A DNA stretch of 64,000 nucleotides from Neptunomonas qingdaonensis (lineage in GTDB: Bacteria; Pseudomonadota; Gammaproteobacteria; Pseudomonadales; Balneatricaceae): contig NZ_FOOU01000006.1 in assembly GCF_900113275.1 (NCBI RefSeq), positions 62,001 through 126,000 of the forward strand, read 5' to 3'. Positions 55,169 through 64,000 of the stretch are shown one piece after another (the first letter of the stretch is position 1; every line of letters starts with the position of its first letter). A program made the position numbers and the translations under genes. The notes beneath the pieces were generated by a model. That model was not told the DNA's origin and did not search any database. It saw only the letters and a program-made list of their open reading frames with translations.

Positions 55169-55202
55169 AATTGAGCAGCATCACTTCTGATGCTGCTCAA
55201 TT
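55169..55202. terminator. Bidirectional terminator between MDR gene and moaE
   Basis: Perfect 14-base arms AATTGAGCAGCATC and GATGCTGCTCAATT with a 6-base loop, between convergent genes, with A-rich and T-rich flanks. Confidence 0.75.
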
Positions 55203-55270
55203 TAAAACAAGGTATGACGCTGTGGCATATTCCCTATCCCAATATAATTGGCTGCTCTGTTAGCACTGAA

Positions 55271-55750
55271 TTACCACTTCTTTGCCGCATCAATATCTGA
55301 AGACTTTTGCTCCACCCATGTTTCCGATTCTGCGTTTATCTCTTTTTTCCAGAAGGGTGCGTCTTTCTTCAGATAATCCATGATGAACTGCGCTGCTTCA
55401 AAAGCATTGACGCGATGGCCGCTGGCGACCCCGACAAACACAATATTATCGTTGAGCGATAAACGCCCTACCCGATGGATCACGACTATATTGCCTAACT
55501 GCCAGCGCTCGCGGGCTTGTTCAACAATTTTCTCTAATGCGCGCTCTGTCATGCCGGGGTAATGCTCGAGAAACATCTGTTGCATCCGGGTTTCTACATG
55601 CTCGCGCACGATGCCGGTAAAAGTCACTACCGCACCGCTGCTGGCATCTTCTGATTTTAACCAGTCGTAGAGCTCGCCTATGGAAAAATCTTCTGTTTGT
55701 ACTTTTATTAAACTTTCCACTTTTAAACTTTTAACTACAGATTCAGACAT
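55271..55750 (-). CDS. moaE: Molybdopterin synthase catalytic subunit MoaE
   Basis: 159 residues. MoaE, with thiocarboxylated MoaD, adds the dithiolene sulfurs to make molybdopterin. Family blocks are GAVVTFTGIVREH, LEHYPGMTERALEKIV, VVIHRVGRLSLNDNIVFVGVASGHRVNAFEAAQFIMDYLKKDAPFWKKE, including the catalytic Lys residues of KKDAPFWKKE. I chose the ATG at 55750 (GAGG site upstream) over an adjacent GTG. It stands alone; moaD is not beside it, and the rest of the cofactor genes in this window are over 20 kb away. Confidence 0.95.
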   Translation of the reverse strand: MSESVVKSLKVESLIKVQTEDFSIGELYDWLKSEDASSGAVVTFTGIVREHVETRMQQMFLEHYPGMTERALEKIVEQARERWQLGNIVVIHRVGRLSLNDNIVFVGVASGHRVNAFEAAQFIMDYLKKDAPFWKKEINAESETWVEQKSSDIDAAKKW

Positions 55751-55832
55751 CACAACACCTCGTTATCATGAGAAAAATCATACCATTAATGCTATGGTGT
55801 GCGCCTCAATAAAGCCGCTTTGGGAGAGCAAA

Positions 55833-56276
55833 ATGAGCTGGACACCTCATGCAACGGTTGCCACGATTATTCATAAAGAGGGTCGTTTTCTGATGGTCGA
55901 GGAGCATTCAGAGGGGTTGCGTGTGTTTAATCAACCCGCAGGCCATGTTGAACAAGGCGAGTGCTTTGAAGCAGCGGCTATTCGCGAAACGCTCGAAGAA
56001 ACCGGCCGGCATGTGCGTTTAACCTCTTTATTGGGCCTGTATACGATTGAAGGCAAAAGCAATGGCGTGACCTATCACCGCCTCTGTTATATCGCCGAAG
56101 TGATCTCGCATGATGTCAACTATGAGCTGGACAGTGATATCATTGCGACACATTGGCTAACCCGGGATGAGCTGGTCGCGCAAAAAGAATCACTGCGCAG
56201 CCCGATGGTGCTGGCCTGTATCGATGATTATCTGGATAATCGACGTTTTCCTTTAAATTTCGTCCGTCAGTTGTAA
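55833..56276 (+). CDS. nudJ: NUDIX phosphohydrolase NudJ
   Basis: A 147-residue NUDIX hydrolase. The Nudix box is GHVEQGECFEAAAIRETLEETG (GX5EX7REUXEEXGU). It cleaves nucleoside pyrophosphates or HMP-PP as E. coli NudJ does; placement directly before mnmA, as in E. coli, supports that name. I chose the ATG at 55833, with GGGAGA upstream, over a longer frame that runs back into moaE. Intergenic distance to mnmA is 38 bases. Confidence 0.9.
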   Translation: MSWTPHATVATIIHKEGRFLMVEEHSEGLRVFNQPAGHVEQGECFEAAAIRETLEETGRHVRLTSLLGLYTIEGKSNGVTYHRLCYIAEVISHDVNYELDSDIIATHWLTRDELVAQKESLRSPMVLACIDDYLDNRRFPLNFVRQL

Positions 56277-56314
56277 TCTGTATTTCGATTTGTGTTTTAT
56301 ATGTAGAGTAAGTA

Positions 56315-57433
56315 ATGAGTAAAACAACCTCACAGTCATCACCACAAAAAGTAATCGTCGGCATGTCCGGCGGCGTAGACTCTTCCGTTTCTGCCGTGCT
56401 GTTGATCCAACAGGGTTACCAGGTAGAAGGCCTTTTCATGAAAAACTGGGAAGAGGATGACGGCTCTGAATACTGCACAGCGATGGACGATCTCGCTGAT
56501 GCGCAAGCGGTGTGCGATAAGCTCAACATTCCTTTGCATAAGGCCAATTTTGCAGCCGAGTACTGGGATAATGTGTTTGAATACTTTCTCGCTGAGTACA
56601 AGGCTGGTCGCACACCGAATCCGGATATTTTATGTAACCGCGAGATCAAATTTAAAGCCTTTCTGGAATACGCCATCGAACTGGGTGCGGACTATATCGC
56701 CACCGGCCATTACGTGCGCCGTGGTGACCGTGACGGCCATACCAGCCTGTTAAAAGGTTTAGATAACAATAAAGATCAGAGTTATTTTTTACATCAAGTC
56801 GGTGAAGAGGAGATTAAGAAAACCCTCTTTCCTGTCGGTGAGCTGGAAAAACCCGCCGTACGTAAAATAGCAGAAGAGCATGATCTGATTACGCACAATA
56901 AGAAAGATAGCACTGGCATCTGCTTTATCGGTGAGCGTCGCTTTAAAGATTTTTTGCAGCAATACCTGCCGGCGCAACCCGGCAAGATCGAAACCGATAG
57001 CGGTGATGTCATCGGTGAGCATGCAGGTTTAATGTACTATACCATTGGCCAGCGCCAAGGGCTGCATATAGGTGGCTTGAAAGACTACCCGGAAGAGCCT
57101 TGGTTTGTTGCGGGTAAAGATCTGCATCGCAATGTACTAATAGCAGTTCAGGGGCAACAAAATGATTTGCTGTTTAGTGATTGGTTAACCAGCAATGATC
57201 TCTTCTGGATCAATGGCTCAGCACCCGAAACACCGTATCGATGCAAAGCCAAAGTACGTTATCGTCAGGCTGATCAGGACTGCACACTTGATAAAACCGC
57301 TGACGGCACCTATATCGTGTATTTCGACGCAGCACAACGTGCTGTCACACCCGGGCAATCTGTCGTATTTTATCAAAACGACCTTTGTTTGGGTGGTGGC
57401 CCTATAGAATCAACAGGAAAGAAAGAGGCGTAA
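56315..57433 (+). CDS. mnmA: tRNA-specific 2-thiouridylase MnmA
   Basis: 372 residues. It adenylates U34 of Lys, Glu and Gln tRNAs and inserts sulfur. It has the P-loop-like [12 protein letters not shown], catalytic Cys107 ([10 protein letters not shown]) and Cys203 ([13 protein letters not shown]), and the C-terminal strand domain. Full length. It forms an operon with nudJ and hflD, an order conserved in gammaproteobacteria. Confidence 0.97.
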   Translation: MSKTTSQSSPQKVIVGMSGGVDSSVSAVLLIQQGYQVEGLFMKNWEEDDGSEYCTAMDDLADAQAVCDKLNIPLHKANFAAEYWDNVFEYFLAEYKAGRTPNPDILCNREIKFKAFLEYAIELGADYIATGHYVRRGDRDGHTSLLKGLDNNKDQSYFLHQVGEEEIKKTLFPVGELEKPAVRKIAEEHDLITHNKKDSTGICFIGERRFKDFLQQYLPAQPGKIETDSGDVIGEHAGLMYYTIGQRQGLHIGGLKDYPEEPWFVAGKDLHRNVLIAVQGQQNDLLFSDWLTSNDLFWINGSAPETPYRCKAKVRYRQADQDCTLDKTADGTYIVYFDAAQRAVTPGQSVVFYQNDLCLGGGPIESTGKKEA

Positions 57434-57439
57434 CGAATA

Positions 57440-58105
57440 ATGTCCAGAGCACATGACGAACAAACCATCGCGTTAGCAGCGATGTTTCAGGCGGCTTCTC
57501 TTGTTGATCAGATAGCTAACCGCGGCATGGTGGCGCAAAACAGTTTGGAAACCAGTATTTACAGCCTGTTTGTTACCGACCCTAAAATCACTGAAGATAT
57601 TTTTGGGGGTGTACACGATTTGCCGTTTAACCTCAGCATGGGCTTAAAAGCCCTCAATGATGTGGTTGAGAAGAAAAAAGATGCCAAGGCCAATAACGTC
57701 ACCAACTATGTGCTCAGTATGATCATGCTGGAACAAAAGCTCTCTAAAAATAAAGATATGCTCAATATCATGGGTAAACGCATTGACGAAACCAAAGAAA
57801 AGGCTCGTTACTTTAATCCCGAAGATGAAAACGCGTTGGATAATCCATCATCCTATACGCACTCCAACGTTATCGCCAACGTTGCCAGCCTCTATCAGGA
57901 TACGATCAGCTCTTTCAGTTTTCGGATTCAGGTAGGTGGCGACCCACGTCATTTACAAAATGCGGAGAACGCTGCACGCATCCGTGCTTTGTTGCTCGCC
58001 GGTATTCGTGCCGCGATGTTGTGGCGACAAGTGGGTGGAAAGCGCTGGCATTTGTTGTTTTTCCGCTCACGCCTGCGCCCTTCGTTGCGAAAAATCATGG
58101 CTTAA
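57440..58105 (+). CDS. hflD: High frequency lysogenization protein HflD homolog
   Basis: A 221-residue helical protein of the HflD family (ALAAMFQAASLVDQIANRG, ETSIYSLFVTDP, NYVLSMIMLEQKLSKN, HSNVIANVASLYQDTISSFSFRIQVGGDP, RIRALLLAGIRAAMLWRQVGGKRWHLLFFRSR). It is a peripheral membrane protein in E. coli that influences phage lambda lysogeny; its housekeeping role is unclear. Seven bases separate it from mnmA. Confidence 0.94.
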   Translation: MSRAHDEQTIALAAMFQAASLVDQIANRGMVAQNSLETSIYSLFVTDPKITEDIFGGVHDLPFNLSMGLKALNDVVEKKKDAKANNVTNYVLSMIMLEQKLSKNKDMLNIMGKRIDETKEKARYFNPEDENALDNPSSYTHSNVIANVASLYQDTISSFSFRIQVGGDPRHLQNAENAARIRALLLAGIRAAMLWRQVGGKRWHLLFFRSRLRPSLRKIMA

Positions 58106-58150
58106 AAAAGCACACATGGCGTGACTGCAGATTTTTTTAGTTTTATCCGC

Positions 58151-59562
<1,412 letters not shown>

Positions 59563-59596
59563 AGCTTCTGCCTCGCGCAGCAAAGTGACAGATCAG

Positions 59597-59635
59597 AAAA
59601 CGGGGTCATGTTAATTCATGACCCCGTTTTTATTT
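59597..59635 (+). terminator. Rho-independent terminator of purB
   Basis: Perfect 14-base arms AAAACGGGGTCATG and CATGACCCCGTTTT with a 6-base loop, followed by TATTT. The strongest terminator in the window; it may also serve the convergent gene from the other side. Confidence 0.88.
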
Positions 59636-59687
59636 CCCTATGGCTTCTGAGCGCTACCTACCAGCTCAATCACCACATCAGTGATTA

Positions 59688-60218
59688 CTACTTATTCACC
59701 ACAGGCACCATAATGTGGGCATAAGGAGTATCTTTCCACATAACATAAGGGCCACCGTTATACGGGTCATCTGAAAGACCTTTAAGCGAAGCTTTAGGGA
59801 CAACAATCATAATATGTGGCCCCTCCTGCACCCAGACATCTCCATTATTCGGATCTGTAGCGGCCGGATTTGAATTACTCACCATGGCATCGCCCTGAAG
59901 CATATAGGAGATACCGATGCGATCTGCCTCGAAGGGTGCACCCGTCGCTGCGGCTTTCAATAAGTCACGCCAGACGGAGTCGTTACACATCGGGTGCATA
60001 TCACCGGCAACAACCGGTATACCGGGCATACAATTCCAATCAGACTCTCCCTGCCTGAGAACCGAGCCATCCACATCAACAATGGTTGCTTTACTACTTA
60101 AATCTGATGGCGCTGCTGAGGAAGCACGTTCTATTTTATCAGTTTTGGATTCATCACTTATCGCTGGCAAAGCAAGTAACCCTGCTGTGATAGCGATTAT
60201 CACAGTTAGAATACGCAT
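59688..60218 (-). CDS. Exported protein of unknown function
   Basis: 176 residues with a signal peptide (LTVIIAITAGLLALPAIS). The mature part has two cysteines (NCMPGIPV, HPMCNDSVWRDLL) and conserved-looking blocks DRIGISYMLQGD, EGPHIMIVVP and GGPYVMWKDTPYAHIMVPV. I recognise these as a hypothetical family seen in many marine and soil proteobacteria but know no function. The Asn/Pro-rich NSNPAATDPNNGD loop is striking. Single gene. Confidence 0.72.
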   Translation of the reverse strand: MRILTVIIAITAGLLALPAISDESKTDKIERASSAAPSDLSSKATIVDVDGSVLRQGESDWNCMPGIPVVAGDMHPMCNDSVWRDLLKAAATGAPFEADRIGISYMLQGDAMVSNSNPAATDPNNGDVWVQEGPHIMIVVPKASLKGLSDDPYNGGPYVMWKDTPYAHIMVPVVNK

Positions 60219-60435
60219 AAATATTCCTTTTTTTATTATCCATCGTTCAGTATAACAGCGCTCATTTGCTGATAAGAAGCCGATGGATACTCATAGGAAA
60301 CTCAATAAGTTTTCAGCGCCAGCGCACGCGGCTCTAGCCCACTAACACAAGCACAGTGAAGTTTTCATAGAATAAAGGCATTATGCTTATCAAGGTTAAC
60401 GCTGATTTGAGTAGATATTTTCAAAGGATATTTTC

Positions 60436-61227
60436 ATGAGCGATCTGAAAGAAATAGTTAATAATGAGGACTACAACCTCAACGATAGTAGCTTTCGGGC
60501 ACGCTGCAAAAACACGCTTGATCAGCAAGGTGTATTAGTCCTGGAAAACTTTATACAAGCCAGTGTCATTCAACAGATCAAACAAGAAGGTGAAGCAAAC
60601 CAGCACCTCGCTTATTTTTGCCAACAGTCGCATAGCGCTTACCTAACTCCCCCTTATAATAACTTCCCGGCACAACACCCGCAGAATTATCAAGTGATGT
60701 CGAGCAAAGGCTGTATTACTGACGACCAAATAGCGCAAGACTCGCCATTGCGCTCTGTTTACGATTCCCAAGACTTTCGTCAGTTTCTTTGCCATGTACT
60801 GGGCGAACAGTCTTTGTACGAATATGCAGACCCACTCTCTTCCATAAATTTACATTACGCACGCGCCGGTGAAGAGCTTGGCTGGCATTTTGATAACTCT
60901 TCATTTGCCATCACCTTACTGGTGCAAAAACCTGAAGCTGACGGTGTTTTTGAATATGTAAAAGATGCCAGGAACTCAAGCCAGGGAGACATGAATTACC
61001 CGCTGGTTGAATCAATATTACAAGGGAGTGTTAAAGGAACCCCACTAAGCATGGAGCCCGGTGCATTGGTGCTATTTCGCGGCAGGGACTCACTACATCG
61101 TGTGACACCCGTGAAAGGCGATACAACACGCATGCTGGTTGTATTGGCTTACAACTCTCAACCAGGCATCGCGTTATCAGAGTTTGCCCAGGAAACTTTT
61201 TATGGGCGATCAGCAAAAGCCTGTTGA
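60436..61227 (+). CDS. 2-oxoglutarate/Fe(II)-dependent oxygenase-like protein
   Basis: 263 residues, cytoplasmic. A complete iron-binding triad is visible: His151 and Asp153 (GWHFDNSSFAITLLVQ) and His221 (GRDSLHRVTPV), with Arg232 placed to bind 2-oxoglutarate. The Asp argues for a hydroxylase; halogenases of this superfamily carry Gly or Ala there. The N-terminal part is a helix-strand region (DQQGVLVLENFI) typical of the superfamily. Substrate unknown. Single gene converging on ynfA. Confidence 0.78.
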   Translation: MSDLKEIVNNEDYNLNDSSFRARCKNTLDQQGVLVLENFIQASVIQQIKQEGEANQHLAYFCQQSHSAYLTPPYNNFPAQHPQNYQVMSSKGCITDDQIAQDSPLRSVYDSQDFRQFLCHVLGEQSLYEYADPLSSINLHYARAGEELGWHFDNSSFAITLLVQKPEADGVFEYVKDARNSSQGDMNYPLVESILQGSVKGTPLSMEPGALVLFRGRDSLHRVTPVKGDTTRMLVVLAYNSQPGIALSEFAQETFYGRSAKAC

Positions 61228-61242
61228 ATTCAGCTATTGAGC

Positions 61243-61575
61243 TTAAGCATGACGTGGAGCAAACATAATAATAGCCATGCCGACTAAAGCCACCATAGAA
61301 CCCACAACATCCCATGTTGTGGGTTTAATCCCATCAACCAGCCACAACCATACAATAGCGACAAAGATATAAACGCCACCATAAGCAGCGTACACGCGCC
61401 CCGCCGCCGCCGGATGTAACGACAATAGCCATGCAAAGAGTGCAAGACTAGTCGCTGCAGGTACCAGCAACCAAACGCTTTTTCCTTCTTTTAACCACAG
61501 ATAGGGCAAATAACAGCCTAGAATTTCTGCAACGGCCGTTATCAGAAAGAGAAATAAGGTTTTTAATTCGAACAC
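61243..61575 (-). CDS. ynfA: YnfA-family (UPF0060) membrane protein
   Basis: A 110-residue protein with four membrane helices of the UPF0060/YnfA family ([69 protein letters not shown]). Related to small multidrug transporters and proposed as an efflux protein. Full length. Confidence 0.93.
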   Translation of the reverse strand: MFELKTLFLFLITAVAEILGCYLPYLWLKEGKSVWLLVPAATSLALFAWLLSLHPAAAGRVYAAYGGVYIFVAIVWLWLVDGIKPTTWDVVGSMVALVGMAIIMFAPRHA

Positions 61576-61630
61576 TTTACTTCGCTACCATTAACTCTGC
61601 GGAAAAGTCCGACAGCCGGCTAAAGATAAA

Positions 61631-61939
61631 TTAAAACTCGTCTTCATCTTCTCTTGGCACAAACTCACGCTTAGCCGGCTTAGCCAGTATTTCCAGGTAA
61701 AAAGATTCTAATTGTAGTTGTTCAACTTCATCGATACATTTATTGATATCTGACAGATGAATAACCTTAGCTTCGTTCTCTGTATGGCCAAATTTGCAAT
61801 CAAAATCCCAATAATCAGCATCCTTCGGCAAGTGCTTGTTCCGCTCTCTTTTAACATATTTTTTAGCATCACTTTTAGCGGCATCAATTAAACGGGCATA
61901 TTTGATTTTTGGGTGAGACAGTACAAATGTTTTTTTCAT
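61631..61939 (-). CDS. DUF6172-type small protein
   Basis: A 102-residue soluble, charged protein (MKKTFVLSHPKIKYARLIDAAKSDAKKYVKRERNKHLP, DYWDFDCKFGHTENEAKVIHLSDINKCID). It belongs to a small conserved hypothetical family, which I name with moderate certainty. I chose the ATG at 61939 (AGGAT site upstream); an earlier in-frame start adds 17 residues. Two cysteines, no known motif. Function unknown. Confidence 0.75.
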   Translation of the reverse strand: MKKTFVLSHPKIKYARLIDAAKSDAKKYVKRERNKHLPKDADYWDFDCKFGHTENEAKVIHLSDINKCIDEVEQLQLESFYLEILAKPAKREFVPREDEDEF

Positions 61940-62072
61940 GTTTATCCTAAATACGGGCTGAACTCGGGTTGAAATATACAGCCGAAACAAGCGAGTATTT
62001 TACTTTATTCCAATAGCAAATAACATCATTCCCCAGTAGCCTTACTTTTCGTTTTTTACGGGACATCGTGTA

Positions 62073-62909
62073 ATGGAAACACTGAGAACGTCTGATAATG
62101 TTGATATTCATTACATTTCTCTGGGTTCAGGCGCTACAACGCTGGTTTTCCTGCATGGCTGGACTGCCAGCGTGCGTGAGTGGCTACCTTTTGCATCTGA
62201 ACTAGCTGAAAACCATCAGGTTATCTGTTGGGATGCGCGCGGGCATGGAGATCACCAGCATGCAGACACTACCAAAATGACATTGCCACGCATGGCAGAT
62301 GATTTGGAAGAACTGCTCAGTAAACTAGATGTGAAGAAGGCCGTACTTATTGGACACTCAATGGGCGCTCTTACCGCGTGGGAATATATTCGTCGCCACG
62401 GACAAACGCGCTTATCCGGTTTATGTATTGTTGATCAATCACCCAAGCTAATAACCGACGACCAATGGAAAAATGGTGTCTACGGCAACCTGGATACATT
62501 TAAGAATAAGCATCTAATACAAAGATTTACAACAGACTTCGCAGAAGGTGTCTTAGAGCTGATAGCCTTCGGCAATAACCGCCGCTCACGAGAAAATTAC
62601 GATAACAACTCGCGCGGCTTCCAGCAGATGCGCGAGCATTTACGTAAACTGCCAGGCCATCTGTTAACACAATGCTGGATTAGCATTACACAAAAAGATT
62701 ATCGGGAGGTGTTAGCGCACATCAGCTGTCCGGTGTTGCTTATTTATGGCGATGAAAGTCAGTTTTACAGCAAGGACCTGCAAAGGTGGGTAGCAGATAC
62801 CATTCTGGATTCTGAACTGCATGTCTACCCGGATTCTGATCACTCACCGCATCTTTGGCATAAAGAACGATTTATTTATGATCTGAATCGCTTCATTGAG
62901 GCTTTGTGA
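62073..62909 (+). CDS. Alpha/beta hydrolase
   Basis: 278 residues of the alpha/beta hydrolase fold. The oxyanion HG (FLHGW), nucleophile Ser96 (IGHSMGAL) and catalytic His in DSDHSPHLW are all present, and an acid follows strand 7 (IYGDESQFY). There is no signal peptide. Substrate unknown; a lipase, esterase or haloperoxidase-like activity would fit equally. Single gene, 51 bases before trmJ. Confidence 0.86.
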   Translation: METLRTSDNVDIHYISLGSGATTLVFLHGWTASVREWLPFASELAENHQVICWDARGHGDHQHADTTKMTLPRMADDLEELLSKLDVKKAVLIGHSMGALTAWEYIRRHGQTRLSGLCIVDQSPKLITDDQWKNGVYGNLDTFKNKHLIQRFTTDFAEGVLELIAFGNNRRSRENYDNNSRGFQQMREHLRKLPGHLLTQCWISITQKDYREVLAHISCPVLLIYGDESQFYSKDLQRWVADTILDSELHVYPDSDHSPHLWHKERFIYDLNRFIEAL

Positions 62910-62960
62910 CAGCGCCCCTCTCCTCTATAATAACGACCAAATTTTCATGGTCTGCTTCTT

Positions 62961-63698
62961 ATGCTTAGCAATGTTCGAATTGTACTGATCAACACGTTCC
63001 ATCCGGGTAACATTGGCGCGGCTGCTCGTGCTATGAAAAACATGGGGCTCTCGCAGCTGTGGCTGGTTGATCCTCGTGAATATCCCAGTGAAGAAGCTGA
63101 ATCCCGTGCTGCCGGTGCAAAAGATGTTTTAGATAACGCCACGGTCGTAGGCACATTAAAAGAAGCCATCGCCGACTGCCAATTAGTGATTGGTACCAGT
63201 GCTCGCAACCGCACCTTTGATCTGCCGATTCTTGATGCCAGACGTTGCGCTGAGAAAATCATTTGCGAAGCGCCACAAGGCGAAATCGCCTTGGTGTTTG
63301 GTCGTGAAACTATGGGCTTATTGAACGAAGAACTGCAGTTGTGTAACTTCCATGTGTACATTCCGGCAAACCCTGAATACCCGGTATTAAATGTCGCTCA
63401 GGCTATCCAGCTGATGTGTTACGAAATCTGGATGGCCGCACAGAGCCCTGTTAAACAGAGAGCAGAATCTGAGTACCCTCGCCAAAAGGAGATGGAACTC
63501 TTTTATACTCATCTTGAAACAGTGATCAGAGCAACCAGCTTTATTATTCCTCAGCATGAAGGACGCGCCATGACAAAATTAAAGCGCTACTTTAACCGGA
63601 CTCGCCCCGAAAAAGCTGAGCTTGGTATGTTACGCGGAATCCTGACATCTGTTCAGGAAACTATTGAAAATTTATCAACAACCCATAAAAAGGATTAG
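62961..63698 (+). CDS. trmJ: tRNA (cytidine/uridine-2'-O-)-methyltransferase TrmJ
   Basis: 245 residues of the SPOUT family; methylates the 2'-O of position 32 in tRNA anticodon loops. Marks are VLINTFHPGNIGAAARAMKNMG, GTSARNR, VFGRETMGLLNEELQLCNFHVYIPANPEYPVLNVAQAIQLMCYE. The C-terminal dimer helix region is present. It is followed after four bases by a small gene. Confidence 0.96.
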   Translation: MLSNVRIVLINTFHPGNIGAAARAMKNMGLSQLWLVDPREYPSEEAESRAAGAKDVLDNATVVGTLKEAIADCQLVIGTSARNRTFDLPILDARRCAEKIICEAPQGEIALVFGRETMGLLNEELQLCNFHVYIPANPEYPVLNVAQAIQLMCYEIWMAAQSPVKQRAESEYPRQKEMELFYTHLETVIRATSFIIPQHEGRAMTKLKRYFNRTRPEKAELGMLRGILTSVQETIENLSTTHKKD

Positions 63699-63702
63699 AT
63701 TG

Positions 63703-63954
63703 ATGCACACAGACCTGACAAGCCTTCAAGAAGATGCACGCCGCCTGCAAGCAGGTATAGAAGCCGTCGCCGCAGAAATGAGCGCTTATGAAAACAATCT
63801 GGGCGGTATCCAGGCTTGCGCGCTGAAAATTCAGAAATGCGCCAAAGTGCTCGGCAATAACCGTATTGCTGCAGTGGCCGCCAAAGATAAGCGTAAAATC
63901 ATGGCTGAACTTGAAGATGCCGCTATTGAACTGGTTGAGTTACTAAAAAGATGA
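63703..63954 (+). CDS. Small coiled-coil protein of unknown function
   Basis: 83 residues. The sequence is nearly all helical (SLQEDARRLQAGIEAVAAEMSAYENN, then KIQKCAKVLGNNRIAAVAAKDKRKIMAELEDAAIELVELLKR). I do not recognise the family. The ATG at 63703 has AAAGGA upstream and follows trmJ directly; a longer frame begins inside trmJ. Its stop overlaps the next ATG (ATGA). Confidence 0.7.
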   Translation: MHTDLTSLQEDARRLQAGIEAVAAEMSAYENNLGGIQACALKIQKCAKVLGNNRIAAVAAKDKRKIMAELEDAAIELVELLKR

Positions 63955-64000
63955 TTCCAACCTTCCCTTTAGGCGAGATGTCCGCAGAAACTTTTCTGCG
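63951..64000 (+). CDS. Start of a gene cut by the window edge; possibly a RoxA-type cupin oxygenase
   Basis: Only 16 codons are present (IPTFPLGEMSAETFLR). The ending LGEMSAETFLR resembles the start of RoxA/YcfD ribosomal oxygenases, which lie near purB in E. coli. Too short for certainty. Overlaps the preceding stop by four bases, so it is co-translated with it. Confidence 0.3.
   Translation, partial: MIPTFPLGEMSAETFL

Overview
The window looks like chromosome from a marine-type gammaproteobacterium, most like the Oceanospirillales. The evidence is the nudJ-mnmA-hflD-purB block, gammaproteobacterial MetH and TrmJ, a sodium symporter and dense c-di-GMP signalling. This placement is inference from gene content; there is no rRNA gene to confirm it. 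I found no tRNA, rRNA, CRISPR array or intact mobile element. The only mobile DNA is the 3' end of an IS66-type element.

Layout. 0.2-3.9 kb: metH. 4.0-11.6 kb: soluble NAD-dependent formate dehydrogenase (fdsG-fdsB-fdsA-fdhD-fdsD) with a divergent one-component regulator. 11.7-16.0 kb: a metallophosphoesterase-symporter pair, a His-rich secreted protein, a small cytochrome c and a haem-less relative of it. 16.3-24.5 kb: an H-NOX nitric-oxide signalling network. It has a haem sensor, its kinase, a REC-GGDEF-EAL protein, a REC protein with a degenerate HD-GYP domain and an HTH-REC regulator. A second input arm is a PhnD-like periplasmic protein plus a membrane kinase whose core resembles that of the H-NOX kinase. 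24.5-29.4 kb: ABC exporter, NDH-2, a phnX remnant and a patatin.

29.4-50.2 kb is a formate dehydrogenase / tungsten-molybdenum cofactor block. An operon tupA-tupB-tupC-mobAB-moeA-moaA runs leftward. An NtrC-type response regulator and Cache-type kinase run rightward, then fdhD2 plus a second one-component regulator run leftward. A Tat-exported membrane formate dehydrogenase operon (DUF3305, DUF3306, Fe-S protein, TorD-like chaperone, Tat peptide, fdhA, fdhB, fdhC) runs rightward. I see good -24/-12 (sigma-54) promoters before tupA, fdhD2 and the DUF3305 gene, and a weaker one before the Fe-S gene. Palindromes of the form GGTCA-N3-TGACC lie 100-205 bp upstream. The simplest reading is one sigma-54 regulon, run by the embedded NtrC-type pair, that links oxyanion uptake, cofactor assembly and periplasmic formate oxidation.

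50.5-64 kb: a GGDEF-EAL membrane protein, the IS66 remnant, a divergent LysR / alcohol-dehydrogenase-like pair, moaE, the nudJ-mnmA-hflD-purB block with a strong terminator, assorted single genes (2OG-Fe(II) oxygenase, YnfA, DUF6172, alpha/beta hydrolase), trmJ, and the first codons of a gene cut by the window edge.
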